DNA of 64,000 bases from Galbibacter sp038433465 (GCF_038433465.1 NZ_JAESVF010000001.1:310001-374000); one strand, 5' to 3'. Shown: positions 52,678 through 62,490, counted from the stretch's first letter. Program-made: numbers and translations. Notes: a model not told the origin generated them from the sequence alone.

Positions 52678-54285
52678 ATGAAAACTAAAAATCTTTTCAG
52701 TTACATTTTATTTTTTGTACTATTTATCAGTTTAGTAAACTGTGCCAGAAGAGGTACTCCACAGGGAGGACCAAAAGATTTGGATCCGCCAGCAATTACT
52801 TCATCTTATCCGCCTAATCACACTATTAATTTTGATGCTGAAAAAATCCGAATCAACTTTGATGAATACATCAAATTAAAAGATTTACAAAAGCAACTTA
52901 TTGTTTCGCCTCCGCTTAAAAACACCCCTTATATTTACCCGCAATCGGGTGCTAGTAAATACCTTGAAATTGAACTGCAAGATACTTTAAAAGAAAATAC
53001 AACGTATGTTTTTAACTTCGGACAAAGTGTGGTAGATAATAATGAAGCAAACCCATATTCGTTTTTTAGTTATGTATTTTCAACAGGGTCTTATATCGAT
53101 TCTTTAGCCCTCGACGGATTTGTTTTTGATGCGGTACAAAAAAAGCCAGACACCTTTATTTCGGTAATGCTTTACGAAGTAGATTCGGTTTATACCGATT
53201 CTGTAATTTATCAAAAACCGCCAACATATATTACCAATACCCTTGATAGTTCGACTAACTTTAGACTTACAAATTTAAAAGAAGGAACATACAGACTCAT
53301 CGCTTTAAAAGACAAAGCCAACAATTATAAATTCGATCCAAAGACAGATAAAATTGGTTTTATAGACCATTTTATTACTATCCCGAACGATTCTATCTAC
53401 GGAATAGGACTGTTTAATGAAGTTCCTGTGTTTAAAGCGTCAAGACCTTCGCTTATTGCAAAAAATAAACTGTACTTCGGATACGAAGGAAATCCAGAAG
53501 GCATGGAAATTAAATTACTTTCCGAGAAGCCTGCCGATTACGATTTTCGTACTTTTCCTGATGTTGAGAAAGATACCATCAACTACTTTTTTACACCTTT
53601 TAAAGCCGATTCGCTTATCTTTCAGGTAAGTAACAAAAAAACCATCGATACATTTACGGTTCGGATGAAAGAACTCTATGCCGACACACTCGTTGTAGCA
53701 CAATTAAACAAAGGGTTTAAAATAAACGACACGCTTAAAATTCACGCTTCAACACCTATCGAAAATTACAACGACAAGCTGATTACGGTTTTAGACAAAG
53801 ACTCTGCAAAGATTGATTTTACTGCTGATTTAGATAAAAAGAAAAATATTTTTAAACTGAAGTGGAATTCTGATGTTGGCCAGAAATACAAAATAAATTT
53901 ACTTCCTGGCGCTATAACCGACTTTTACGGAGATGTAAACGACACCTTAAACTACAATGTTGCTACTAAGAATATTGCCGATTTAGGAAGCTTACGTGTA
54001 AACCTAAGAAACGTTGCCAAATACCCTGTTATTTTACAATTAACCGACAATAACGGTGTGGTAAAACACGAACTTTTCATCAAAGAGAAAAAGCCAACTT
54101 ACGAGTTTAGAAACATAGACCCTGCAACTTATTTAATCCGTGTAATCCACGACAACAATGGAAATGGAAAATGGGACACAGGAAACTTCTTGACCAAAAC
54201 ACAACCCGAACAAATTAGCTATTATCCAGACCCTGTAGAGCTTCGTGCCAATTGGGAAATCGAACAGACTTTTACGTTACAGTAA
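52678..54285 (+). CDS. Ig-like (Big_5/SbsA-type) domain lipoprotein
   Basis: From ATG 52678 the protein is 535 residues with a lipobox LVNC followed by ARRGTPQGGPKDLDPP, a well-kept start in this family. Residues about 30-130 form a SbsA-like Ig domain (PPAITSSYPPNHTINFDAEKI...VFNFGQSVVDNN). Later parts have further beta domains and a C-terminal ...DDNGNGKWDTGNF-like segment (HDNNGNGKWDTGNFLTKTQPE). A surface or periplasmic location is expected; role unknown. It overlaps the convergent amidase gene by 14 bp. Confidence 0.88.
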   Translation: MKTKNLFSYILFFVLFISLVNCARRGTPQGGPKDLDPPAITSSYPPNHTINFDAEKIRINFDEYIKLKDLQKQLIVSPPLKNTPYIYPQSGASKYLEIELQDTLKENTTYVFNFGQSVVDNNEANPYSFFSYVFSTGSYIDSLALDGFVFDAVQKKPDTFISVMLYEVDSVYTDSVIYQKPPTYITNTLDSSTNFRLTNLKEGTYRLIALKDKANNYKFDPKTDKIGFIDHFITIPNDSIYGIGLFNEVPVFKASRPSLIAKNKLYFGYEGNPEGMEIKLLSEKPADYDFRTFPDVEKDTINYFFTPFKADSLIFQVSNKKTIDTFTVRMKELYADTLVVAQLNKGFKINDTLKIHASTPIENYNDKLITVLDKDSAKIDFTADLDKKKNIFKLKWNSDVGQKYKINLLPGAITDFYGDVNDTLNYNVATKNIADLGSLRVNLRNVAKYPVILQLTDNNGVVKHELFIKEKKPTYEFRNIDPATYLIRVIHDNNGNGKWDTGNFLTKTQPEQISYYPDPVELRANWEIEQTFTLQ

Positions 54286-55045
54286 ACTGGTCTCTGTCGT
54301 CTAAAAACTTAAATTTATTTCGAGCTTCATCAAGTTCATTCTTTAGAAGTCTGGTGTAGATAATTTCTTCTTTTTCAGAAAAACTCAACAACGCTCCAAG
54401 CGGATTGTAAACTGCCGAATGCCCTACATATTCGTGTCCGTTTCCATCCAAACCAACTCGGTTTACCCCAACACAGTAACTCATGTTTTCAATTGCACGC
54501 GCCTGCAACAAAACATCCCATGCTTGGATTCGCTTTTTAGGCCAATTAGCAACAAACAAAAGCAAGTCGTAATCTTCTACATTTCGAGCCCAAACAGGAA
54601 AACGGAGGTCGTAACAAACAAGTGGACAAATACGCCAACCCTTGTATAAAAACACTAGTTTTTCTTTTCCAGCAGTGTACACTTTATCTTCTCCAGCCAA
54701 TGTAAACGTATGCCTTTTATCATAAAACTGTACCGTCCCATCGGGAGTTACAAACACAAATCGGTTATAAAAATTATCGTTTTCAACAATAGCCAAACTC
54801 CCAGCAATTGCAATATTTTTTTCTGCTGAAAGTTGTTGCATCCAGCGTACGGTTTCTCCATCCATCGGTTCGGCAACTGCTTTTGCATTCATGGTAAATC
54901 CGGAAGAAAACATTTCCGGAAGAAGAATAACATCTGCTGTGTTTTGCACTTCTTTTATTTTCTGCTGAAGCATTTTTCTGTTTGCTTCTGGGTCTTCCCA
55001 AACTAAAGAAGTTTGCACACTTGCTATTTCAAGAGTTAACGACAT
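54272..55045 (-). CDS. Omega-amidase (nitrilase superfamily, YafV type)
   Basis: The 257-residue protein has the full triad Glu44 (LLPEMFSSGF), Lys110 (YDKRHTF) and Cys144 (PLVCYDLRFP). The sequence FTLAGEDKVYTAG and the NWPKKRIQAWDVLLQARAIEN block are typical of omega-amidase YafV/Nit2. It hydrolyses alpha-ketoglutaramate in methionine salvage or glutamine transamination. It lies 11 nt after the small membrane protein and is the last gene of the operon headed by the TonB receptor. Confidence 0.93.
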   Translation of the reverse strand: MSLTLEIASVQTSLVWEDPEANRKMLQQKIKEVQNTADVILLPEMFSSGFTMNAKAVAEPMDGETVRWMQQLSAEKNIAIAGSLAIVENDNFYNRFVFVTPDGTVQFYDKRHTFTLAGEDKVYTAGKEKLVFLYKGWRICPLVCYDLRFPVWARNVEDYDLLLFVANWPKKRIQAWDVLLQARAIENMSYCVGVNRVGLDGNGHEYVGHSAVYNPLGALLSFSEKEEIIYTRLLKNELDEARNKFKFLDDRDQFTVT

Positions 55046-55056
55046 TCTTACAATTT

Positions 55057-55512
55057 TTATGATTTTCGCGATAAAATTCCTGCAACTACATTGTGTATTC
55101 GAAGCGCTATTCCTATAAGCACCGGAACAATTACCAATGTTAATGTAAAATACAAAAAATACATCGATGCGCTTTCACTTCCTCTAAAAGCTTCTTGTGC
55201 TTTAAAATTAAAACGCCAATTCCCTGCAAAAACATAGCCTATAAACAACCATAAAACCGCGAAGCATAAAATCAAGAAAATAATTCTTCGATAAAAAAGA
55301 TGAAATTTTTTACTCGGCTGATACAAACTCTTATTTCCGTAGAAAATTACTATTGGAATAAAAATAAGAATACTCCACGCTAAAAAACCACCAACAGGCA
55401 CTGGTAATCCTAAAAAGGTGTTGTTTAAATTGATAACTCCCGAAAGAAACAAATAACAAGAAAGTAACAACAAAAAGAGATAAAATAGGAAATATTGGGT
55501 TTGTTTACTCAT
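55057..55512 (-). CDS. Small membrane protein, four transmembrane helices
   Basis: From ATG 55512 the protein is 151 residues (MSKQTQYFLFYLFLLLLS...). Four hydrophobic segments lie at about 6-25, 35-53, 71-92 and 118-140. A short basic tail (RIHNVVAGILSRKS) follows. No family is recognised. It lies 38 nt after the DUF5689 gene and 11 nt before the amidase gene, all on the same strand. Confidence 0.8.
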   Translation of the reverse strand: MSKQTQYFLFYLFLLLLSCYLFLSGVINLNNTFLGLPVPVGGFLAWSILIFIPIVIFYGNKSLYQPSKKFHLFYRRIIFLILCFAVLWLFIGYVFAGNWRFNFKAQEAFRGSESASMYFLYFTLTLVIVPVLIGIALRIHNVVAGILSRKS

Positions 55513-55550
55513 GGCTAAAATTGAATGCGACAAAACCAAAAATAATAAAA

Positions 55551-58232
55551 TTAACGTACTCCAGGGGTATAATCTTGCGGTGCAGTTTTAGGCTCTTTAA
55601 AAGTTCCTGAATCTCCAGTATCGTTATAAATTATCCATTCAGAAAACGTATAGCTACTATTATTTTTCACTACGGAAGTTTTTCGTACGGCACGCCCATC
55701 TTCAAATTCATGGTTTGTACCCGAGCCATCTTCCCCTACAACGCCAAATATATCTACAACCATTCCGTTACCATCGACTAGTTCTATATTATCATCCCCA
55801 TTTGAGTCGGCTGCTCCTCCAGTTCCACCATCCAAATGTGGAGTAAAACCATAGGTAGCTTCAAACGAAACAGCATCGGCAGCAATTACAAAAGTAGCAT
55901 TCGGTAAAATCTCATAACCCGATAAATCAATCACACTGCGCTCGGTAAATTCGACATTGGTATTGGTGTATCTTCTAAGCACCCAACCGTCCAAATTTAC
56001 CGCCTCCGAACTCGAATTATAGATTTCAATAAACCGCATATTTACAGCAGTGCTATTGTTATCGGGGTCGGCAATTTCAGAAATAAAAATAGCATCACTA
56101 GTATATTGCAACGAACAATCTTCATACGTATTTGTAAATTGGAAAGCACTTAAATTTTGAACATACAATCTGTTTTGATACGGAATCCCAACAAGTGTTC
56201 CATTGCCTTCAGCAACCGTTGTATTTACAAAAGTGGCTGTTTCCAAAACCGATAAAGGGAACTGCATTTCGCAATTCGTTAGGATGTTTTCTCCTGAAAA
56301 AGTATTTGCCGTATTTTCAAACTGAACATTGTTTAACTGGATAACTTTATACTGATTTTCTTCTGAAAACAATTCGTCAATACTGATTGTTTTAGGTAAA
56401 ATTTCTTCTCCTGCAACCACATTTAAAATATGGTTTTCGGTAATTCCACTGAATGAAAATCCAAACTCGGTTTGTTCAATGCTTACCCCTCGTAAAGCTA
56501 TTTCCACCTCAGAATAAATCGGGATTTCTAAAGCTGTTTCTAGTTGCAACTCCACCCCAATATTACCATTTTGCACAATCATTCTCTGACTATCGATATT
56601 TCTTGTTGCGTAATCGGAAGTAACGGTAGCGGTAATTTTTAGATTTTCTGTTATTGCTTCGGAAGAATTTCCGTGCTGTAGCAAGAGCATTTCCAAAGCT
56701 ATTTCCGTAGCACTTTCTAACACATTACAAGGTTCGTTAACCATTTGCGAAACATCATCTACATTTCGAATTCCTATTTGATAATTTTCATCGTATTGTA
56801 AAACACCGATTATCTTACCATTCCCTTGCGGAATTTGTTCATTTGCATTTTCAAACCTACGTGAAATTCGCATCGATAATTCATTCGCCTCACAGTCGGA
56901 AAAAGTGTGATTTGTATTTTTATTACTCACAACAAAAGTGGAATTTTCAACAAATTGAACCGAATCGATAGCGACTAATCGTCCGATATCGTCTTCCGAA
57001 ATTTCATCTATTCGAATACTTTTTGGCTCAACAATTTCCGATTCATTTTCAATATAAAAAAAGCGATAAAAATCATCTTCTTCAATTCCTGAGAAAGTTC
57101 CATTATTCAAAACTCCTAGTGTCAACTCGCCATTTATTTTCTGAAGTGTCATCCCGTTTACAGCAATTTTCATTTTTTGATACATCGGGAAATCTTCAAA
57201 AAGATTTGTTTCATCAATACTGATTTTAATCCCGCCAGTACTGTCTTGTACGTAAAGTTCTTTATAGAAATTCCCTTCTTTATCATTAGCAATAATAGAT
57301 GTTTCAATAACCAACACTTCTTTAAACGTAGTGCTTTCCTCTTGAAACTTTTCTTTTAATGATAGAATACTGGTATTTGCCACTGGAGTTTCACAGAAGT
57401 AAGTAACATCATTACATCGGTTTTCATTCATTGAAACATCATTCAAATCTCGAATAGTCAGCACATAATTATTTCGCTCTTGCGTTAAAACTCCTGTAAT
57501 TTCTCCATTTCCTAACGGAAGTAAAACCGACTGAAAATCGGCAAAACCACTGTTTCTAAGCACTACAGTTTCTCCATCGCAATCAGTTAAAATATGGTCG
57601 GTTGTTTCTTCTTCCTCCGCAAAAGTGGCACACAAACTTTCGGGAGTTATTTCAACATTGGTCAACGTCACCAAAGTATTAACAGCAGTGCTATCGAGAG
57701 CCGAAATTTGATGTTTATTTGCGTAAATAACTGTTGGTTTTTCACACGATAAAACCACATGTTCGTTTAATTTTGACGCAGGAAGTCGCCCAACCGTAAT
57801 GTTTCCGAAGGCAGTAAACGCACCTCCCAACTTATAAGTTTCTTTATCATTATCGAGATACAATCCTTTTAAATTCAGATATATTTTTTGCCCCACTGGA
57901 TACAGTAAATACAACTCCCTTAAATCGATTTCGAGTTGTAATCCTTGCGTTGGATTGGTAGGATGATTTTGAAAGTGAATACTCCCAAAAAAGTTGCCAG
58001 CTTCATCCGAAGAAATTACGTACCCTTCAATTATTAAATCATCTTGAATTTGAAGAATTTCACCTTGGTAAAGCGCCTTTACAGCCTCAAAAGTTGTATT
58101 CGACACTATATTCGATGTAGCACAAAGATTATCGGGAGTGGCATAATTATCGTCGTGAACACAGGCCACCATGAATCCTAATACACAACAAAGTACCATA
58201 AACATTTTTTGTATGTTACGCCCCTTTTTCAT
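55551..58232 (-). CDS. DUF5689 lipoprotein with C-terminal lamin-tail domain
   Basis: The 893-residue protein has a lipoprotein signal (GFMVAC, then VHDDNY). Three DUF5689 units (about 38-275, 280-495, 505-705) each share an I(L/F)(T/S)xC ... R ... PxGNGxIxGVL element. The lamin-tail domain (about 716-850) starts IFISEIADPDNN and has FIEIYNSSSEAVNLDGWVLRRY. Lamin-tail domains occur in many secreted bacterial nucleases and may bind nucleic acid or surface partners. The gene starts directly after the receptor stop codon, with zero gap, so it is translationally coupled. It is likely the surface-exposed lipoprotein partner of the receptor. Confidence 0.9.
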   Translation of the reverse strand: MKKGRNIQKMFMVLCCVLGFMVACVHDDNYATPDNLCATSNIVSNTTFEAVKALYQGEILQIQDDLIIEGYVISSDEAGNFFGSIHFQNHPTNPTQGLQLEIDLRELYLLYPVGQKIYLNLKGLYLDNDKETYKLGGAFTAFGNITVGRLPASKLNEHVVLSCEKPTVIYANKHQISALDSTAVNTLVTLTNVEITPESLCATFAEEEETTDHILTDCDGETVVLRNSGFADFQSVLLPLGNGEITGVLTQERNNYVLTIRDLNDVSMNENRCNDVTYFCETPVANTSILSLKEKFQEESTTFKEVLVIETSIIANDKEGNFYKELYVQDSTGGIKISIDETNLFEDFPMYQKMKIAVNGMTLQKINGELTLGVLNNGTFSGIEEDDFYRFFYIENESEIVEPKSIRIDEISEDDIGRLVAIDSVQFVENSTFVVSNKNTNHTFSDCEANELSMRISRRFENANEQIPQGNGKIIGVLQYDENYQIGIRNVDDVSQMVNEPCNVLESATEIALEMLLLQHGNSSEAITENLKITATVTSDYATRNIDSQRMIVQNGNIGVELQLETALEIPIYSEVEIALRGVSIEQTEFGFSFSGITENHILNVVAGEEILPKTISIDELFSEENQYKVIQLNNVQFENTANTFSGENILTNCEMQFPLSVLETATFVNTTVAEGNGTLVGIPYQNRLYVQNLSAFQFTNTYEDCSLQYTSDAIFISEIADPDNNSTAVNMRFIEIYNSSSEAVNLDGWVLRRYTNTNVEFTERSVIDLSGYEILPNATFVIAADAVSFEATYGFTPHLDGGTGGAADSNGDDNIELVDGNGMVVDIFGVVGEDGSGTNHEFEDGRAVRKTSVVKNNSSYTFSEWIIYNDTGDSGTFKEPKTAPQDYTPGVR

Positions 58233-60959
58233 CTAAAAACTTATTGCGAAATTTAAAAAATAGGTTCGTCCGTAGCCATACCAGTACTTATTTCCAAACT
58301 GTGGCGCTCCCCTTTGCACATCGTTAAATGCTTGTTCGAAATTGGCATTTCTACTTTGCTCATAACCGCCAGTGCGATATGAAACATCGAATAAATTGTT
58401 GACACTGGCAAAAACACTTAAATACTTTTTCCCTATCAGCCACGATTTCCCTCCTGTTAAATTCAACAAATACACAGGTGTTAACCGTTCTTGAACTAAA
58501 AGTTTTTCAACAGCTTCAGGCGTAGCATTAGGAAATGAGCCTCCTTCTGGGTTTTGTAAAAAACTTTGCGTGCGCTTAATTGCCGAGATATCTACATAAT
58601 TATCGGCTAAATAATTAGCTGTCGCACCCACCCACCAATAATGCTGACTCCGATAATCTACTCCCACTGAAAAGGCTTTTTGAGGTCCGACCGAAAGCTT
58701 ATAATCTTTTAAAGTAGCTTCGCCCAAATCGAGTGTTCCGATTAGGTTTATCAATTCATTTTCCGCACCAACGGTATCAAAATTAATTTGCACATCAGCG
58801 TTATCTGTAAAGCGATAATCGCCATAAGAAGCAACCGCCGAAAGCTTAATTTCTGTAGTTGCTTGATAGGTAAATCCGAGTTCCCCACCAAGATGTCGCT
58901 TTTCGATATCGATTACTACCTCCTGGACAAAATCGCTTCCTACACCTGCATCTACATAAAAATAATTGATATCGGTTCCGTTAGAAAAAGTTGTATAAAA
59001 ACCCGTTAACCGCATGGTAATTTGTGGTAAATTCAAGTAATAAGAAAGTGTTGCCGATGTAATTTCCTCTGACTTTAAACTCTCAACAACTTTGTTATTT
59101 TCTCTAGCGTTTACAAAGCTATTTTGCAAGGTTGGTGCCATATTTGTACGCGTACCCAACACCGAAAATCGATGCCTGTTGTTTAAGGTATATGTAATTC
59201 CACCTTTGTAGCTAATGTTTGAAAAAGATAGTTTTTCGCTTTTTCCAAGTGAGGTTATTGGAAAGCGTTCATTTAAAAACAAGCCATTGCGTTGATACGA
59301 AGTATTAGAACTTCTAATTGAACCGAAAAACGCCAATCTTTCCCATTGAAAATTAACTTGTAAAAATCCTTCATAACGAATTGTATTCATATCATAATGA
59401 TATCCAATTTTATCCCCCTCAATTTTATGTACACTCCCGTTTACATCATTTTTTGTTTCTGAAAAAGGATCGATATCTTCATGAAAAGTAGCACCTAATA
59501 AATCGGTTAACTGCCCGTAATTTTGACTTTCAGAATTTGCGTACTGAAATCCTCCATCTAGCTTAAAATAATCAGTAAAAGTATAGCTTGCATTTCCGTT
59601 AAAAGACAAAATTTGTTCATCCGTTGTATCATCATATAATAGATAGGAGGCACTTTTATTTTCTTCGGAATTGGCATTGTATAAATTACCCCAATGCACC
59701 TGCGGATTGTTCACAAAACCATCTCTTGCTAAATTGGCATTTTCAAAATTTGCACCGAGTGGATTATTGATGTAAAAACTCGGTAAGTAACGATAGTAAT
59801 CTGGATTTGGACTCGCCGCATTGTAATACCCAAGTCGGCTGCTACTGTACTTTCCAAACTGATATGCAGCAGCAAGATTTGCCTGTAATTTCATTCCTGA
59901 AAACTCATAATTAAACATAAAAATAGGTTCCTCAATTTTTCGAATTCTAGAATTTCGAATCACTCCATTCTGCATTCCCCAATACGGATTGTAATGACGG
60001 CCAACAAGTTCAAAAACCTCTTCAGTAATTGCAGCCGATTTTCCACGTCGGTTAGGTGTATAAAAAGCAGATACGTAAAAATTATGTTTGTTCTTCAGCT
60101 GATATCCAACCGCACCAAAAACAGAAAAAGCATCGTATAAAGTACCATCGACAAAGCCTTCGTTGCCCCAACGTCTAGAAGCAGAAATTGAATATGAAAG
60201 TCCGCTATTTTTCAACCCCGAACTATAGGTTGCCATGAAGCGCCCACGATACGATTTGTTAGAGCTCGAAGCACTAATTCTCATTCCAGGGCGAAATTTG
60301 GAAGGATCGGTATTTATGTAAGAAGTCCCCAAAACACCGCCAAAATTATAAGGTGTTGCTTCCAGACCGTAAAAATCTTCTTGATTGCGAAGTATATCGT
60401 TAATCCCACCAAAATTACTCCATTGTGGTCTGCCATTAAAAACCCGATTCATACGAATACCATTTATCAATACATCGCCATACTTAGCATCATAGCCTTT
60501 AATTTTAAAAAACGACTGACTAAAATCGAAAGCTGCCCGGGTTGTAAAAATGTCTCTGGTAGCCTGCAAAGATCCGCTCGAAAAATCAGTATCTACATCA
60601 TCTGTAAAATCGGTATCCGAAAGGGTAATATTGTTTTCTTGTTGAAGTTCGACCAAATCAACCTCCAAAAAAATTTCTCCTAAATCGATGTTTTCTTCTC
60701 CCGTAACTACAACTGGCAAACGAAGCGTTTGATATCCTTCTTTACTTATTTTTAAAATATGGTCGCCTTTAGAAATATCATCTAAATAAAATAAACCGTC
60801 GGTAGTAGTTTGTACATGCTGAAAAGAATTCTCAACAGTAATAGAAGCGGCATAAATAGGTTGGTTATTTCGTAAATCGAGCACGTATCCTTTGATGCTT
60901 TGTTGACCAAAACAACAATTAACGTACACACAAATCCATATGAAAATTACATATTTCAT
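58233..60959 (-). CDS. TonB-dependent receptor with carboxypeptidase-regulatory-like N-terminal domain
   Basis: The 908-residue protein has a signal peptide (to about CCFGQ), a CarboxypepD_reg-like domain (about 20-100: IKGYVLDLRNNQPIYAASITVE), a plug domain (about 130-235, GYDAKYGDVLINGIRMNR) and a 22-strand-type barrel ending in FLNFAISF. It is not a SusC-type protein by length (typical SusC is over 1000) and no SusD gene is near. It is coupled to the DUF5689 gene and divergent from the secreted EEP nuclease, with 138 nt between the two start codons. It likely imports a product generated outside the cell. Confidence 0.92.
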   Translation of the reverse strand: MKYVIFIWICVYVNCCFGQQSIKGYVLDLRNNQPIYAASITVENSFQHVQTTTDGLFYLDDISKGDHILKISKEGYQTLRLPVVVTGEENIDLGEIFLEVDLVELQQENNITLSDTDFTDDVDTDFSSGSLQATRDIFTTRAAFDFSQSFFKIKGYDAKYGDVLINGIRMNRVFNGRPQWSNFGGINDILRNQEDFYGLEATPYNFGGVLGTSYINTDPSKFRPGMRISASSSNKSYRGRFMATYSSGLKNSGLSYSISASRRWGNEGFVDGTLYDAFSVFGAVGYQLKNKHNFYVSAFYTPNRRGKSAAITEEVFELVGRHYNPYWGMQNGVIRNSRIRKIEEPIFMFNYEFSGMKLQANLAAAYQFGKYSSSRLGYYNAASPNPDYYRYLPSFYINNPLGANFENANLARDGFVNNPQVHWGNLYNANSEENKSASYLLYDDTTDEQILSFNGNASYTFTDYFKLDGGFQYANSESQNYGQLTDLLGATFHEDIDPFSETKNDVNGSVHKIEGDKIGYHYDMNTIRYEGFLQVNFQWERLAFFGSIRSSNTSYQRNGLFLNERFPITSLGKSEKLSFSNISYKGGITYTLNNRHRFSVLGTRTNMAPTLQNSFVNARENNKVVESLKSEEITSATLSYYLNLPQITMRLTGFYTTFSNGTDINYFYVDAGVGSDFVQEVVIDIEKRHLGGELGFTYQATTEIKLSAVASYGDYRFTDNADVQINFDTVGAENELINLIGTLDLGEATLKDYKLSVGPQKAFSVGVDYRSQHYWWVGATANYLADNYVDISAIKRTQSFLQNPEGGSFPNATPEAVEKLLVQERLTPVYLLNLTGGKSWLIGKKYLSVFASVNNLFDVSYRTGGYEQSRNANFEQAFNDVQRGAPQFGNKYWYGYGRTYFLNFAISF

Positions 60960-61097
60960 CTACTCAATTTTTAATCAAAAAGGAGTAAGATTCGTGGCTA
61001 AAAACAACTATACAAACCTCATTTCTAAAGTCTTAGAAAAATCAAGTTACAAAATATAATGTATATTTACTATCATTTATGTAGAAAATATATTTAA

Positions 61098-62126
61098 TTG
61101 AAACTTTTAATTAGCATACTAATTTTAATTAATACATCAATATATAGCCAAGAAAAAGACTATACTATTGAATCTATTGTGTTTTATAATTTGGAGAATT
61201 TATACGACATTAAAGATGATAGTTTGACTTTTGATGATGAACGAACACCAAATGGAAAGTATCAATGGAACGAAACTCGATATCAAACTAAAATAGAACA
61301 ACTTGCCAGCGTTTTAAAAGAAATTAATAGTTCGACATATAAAAATACACCAACACTAATTGGAGTTTGTGAAGCTGAAAACCTGAAAGTTCTTACCGAT
61401 TTAAAAAATCATCCAGATTTGATAAATAGTAACTACGGAATTATCCATGAAGACTCTCCCGATGAGAGAGGAATTGATGTAGCGCTTGTTTATAAAAAAG
61501 ACCGATTTATTCCGCACGAAACACATTTTAGACGATTGATAATCTACAATGAAGAAGGTTATCGAGATTACACTCGAGACCAGCTTGTTGCTGAAGGGTA
61601 TTTGGAAGGCGAGCACTTTTGTTTTATTGTAAACCACTGGCCTTCGAGAAGCGGTGGCGAGGCTAGAAGCAGACCGTTTAGAGAAGCTGCAGCACGCCTA
61701 AATAAACAAATTATCGATTCGGTACGGTTTGTTTATCCAGACATAAAAATTATCAGTATGGGCGACTTTAATGACAATCCTACTGATAATTCATTTAAAA
61801 AAATTCTTAGAACAACAGCAGAAAAAACGAACTTGGAAGAAGAGTTCCTTTACAACCCTATGGAAAAGCTGTACAAAACAGGGATTGGTTCGTTAGCATA
61901 TCGTGACAAATGGAGCTTATTTGACCAATTTTATTTTACGTCGAATTTACTTGAATCGGATACGCAGTTTAAATTTTGGAAAGCAGGAATTTATGCGCCT
62001 TCTTATTTAAAAACTGAAAAAGGAAAATACAAAGGCTACCCAAAAAGAACCTATGCAGGCGGTGCTTATACAGCTGGATTTTCAGATCATTTCCCTGTGT
62101 ATTTATATCTTATTAAGAAGAAGTAG
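61098..62126 (+). CDS. Secreted endonuclease/exonuclease/phosphatase (EEP) family protein
   Basis: TTG 61098 starts a signal peptide (MKLLISILILINTSIYSQ). The 342-residue protein has the EEP site: Asn31 (FYNLENLYD), Glu92 (VCEAEN), Asp122/Asp127 region (PDERGIDVALVYKKD), His180 (VNHWPSRSGGE), Asp223/Asn225 (GDFNDNP) and Asp330-His331 (SDHFP). The NHWPSRSGG variant is typical of secreted Bacteroidetes proteins of this family. It is a periplasmic or extracellular metal-dependent phosphodiesterase, probably a nuclease. It is divergent from the receptor/DUF5689 operon. Confidence 0.93.
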   Translation: MKLLISILILINTSIYSQEKDYTIESIVFYNLENLYDIKDDSLTFDDERTPNGKYQWNETRYQTKIEQLASVLKEINSSTYKNTPTLIGVCEAENLKVLTDLKNHPDLINSNYGIIHEDSPDERGIDVALVYKKDRFIPHETHFRRLIIYNEEGYRDYTRDQLVAEGYLEGEHFCFIVNHWPSRSGGEARSRPFREAAARLNKQIIDSVRFVYPDIKIISMGDFNDNPTDNSFKKILRTTAEKTNLEEEFLYNPMEKLYKTGIGSLAYRDKWSLFDQFYFTSNLLESDTQFKFWKAGIYAPSYLKTEKGKYKGYPKRTYAGGAYTAGFSDHFPVYLYLIKKK

Positions 62127-62139
62127 ATTTAGAGAAGTG

Positions 62140-62490
62140 ACAGTTCAAAGAAGCAGAGGTTCAAAGAGGCAAAGTCGCTGAGTAACAAAGTTGAAACCGA
62201 AGATACCATAACTCATTTTATTGTTTTCTCATATTTTGTACGACTCAACAATTAACCGATTTAACAGTTATACAAAAAATGTCTCGACTACAGCTGTCTA
62301 CCAGAAAAAGACCCAATGTTGAAGTTTATTATTCCATAAAACGTCAACCTTAACTTGATTCAGATTCGCATAATAAAGGATGAGATTCCTCCTCGTGCCT
62401 CGTTCGGAATGACTGTTTCTCTTGCAAAGGTTCAAAGTTGAAAACCGAAGGAATCTTTACTTTTTTCCTTATTAACTTTAAAAAACAAAA
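62140..62490. repeat. Mosaic of degenerate flavobacterial intergenic repeats
   Basis: The 62127-62552 stretch has no gene. It holds several repeat-like pieces: GAGGTTCAAAGAGGCAAAG and CTGAGTAACAAAGTTG (CTTTGC family), AACGTCAACCTTAACTTGA followed by TTCAGATTCGC, GGATGAGATTCCTCCTCG followed by TGCCTCGTTCGGAATGAC, and CAAAGGTTCAAAGTTG. From memory, the GGATGAGATTCC...GGAATGAC and CGTCAA..TGAACTTG words are dispersed repeats in Flavobacteriaceae. No copies of the middle two occur elsewhere in this window. Confidence 0.45.

Noticed and set aside
54272..60959. SusC/SusD polysaccharide utilisation locus
   Set aside because: The receptor is short for SusC, no SusD family protein or glycosidase is present, and the partner is a DUF5689/lamin-tail protein.
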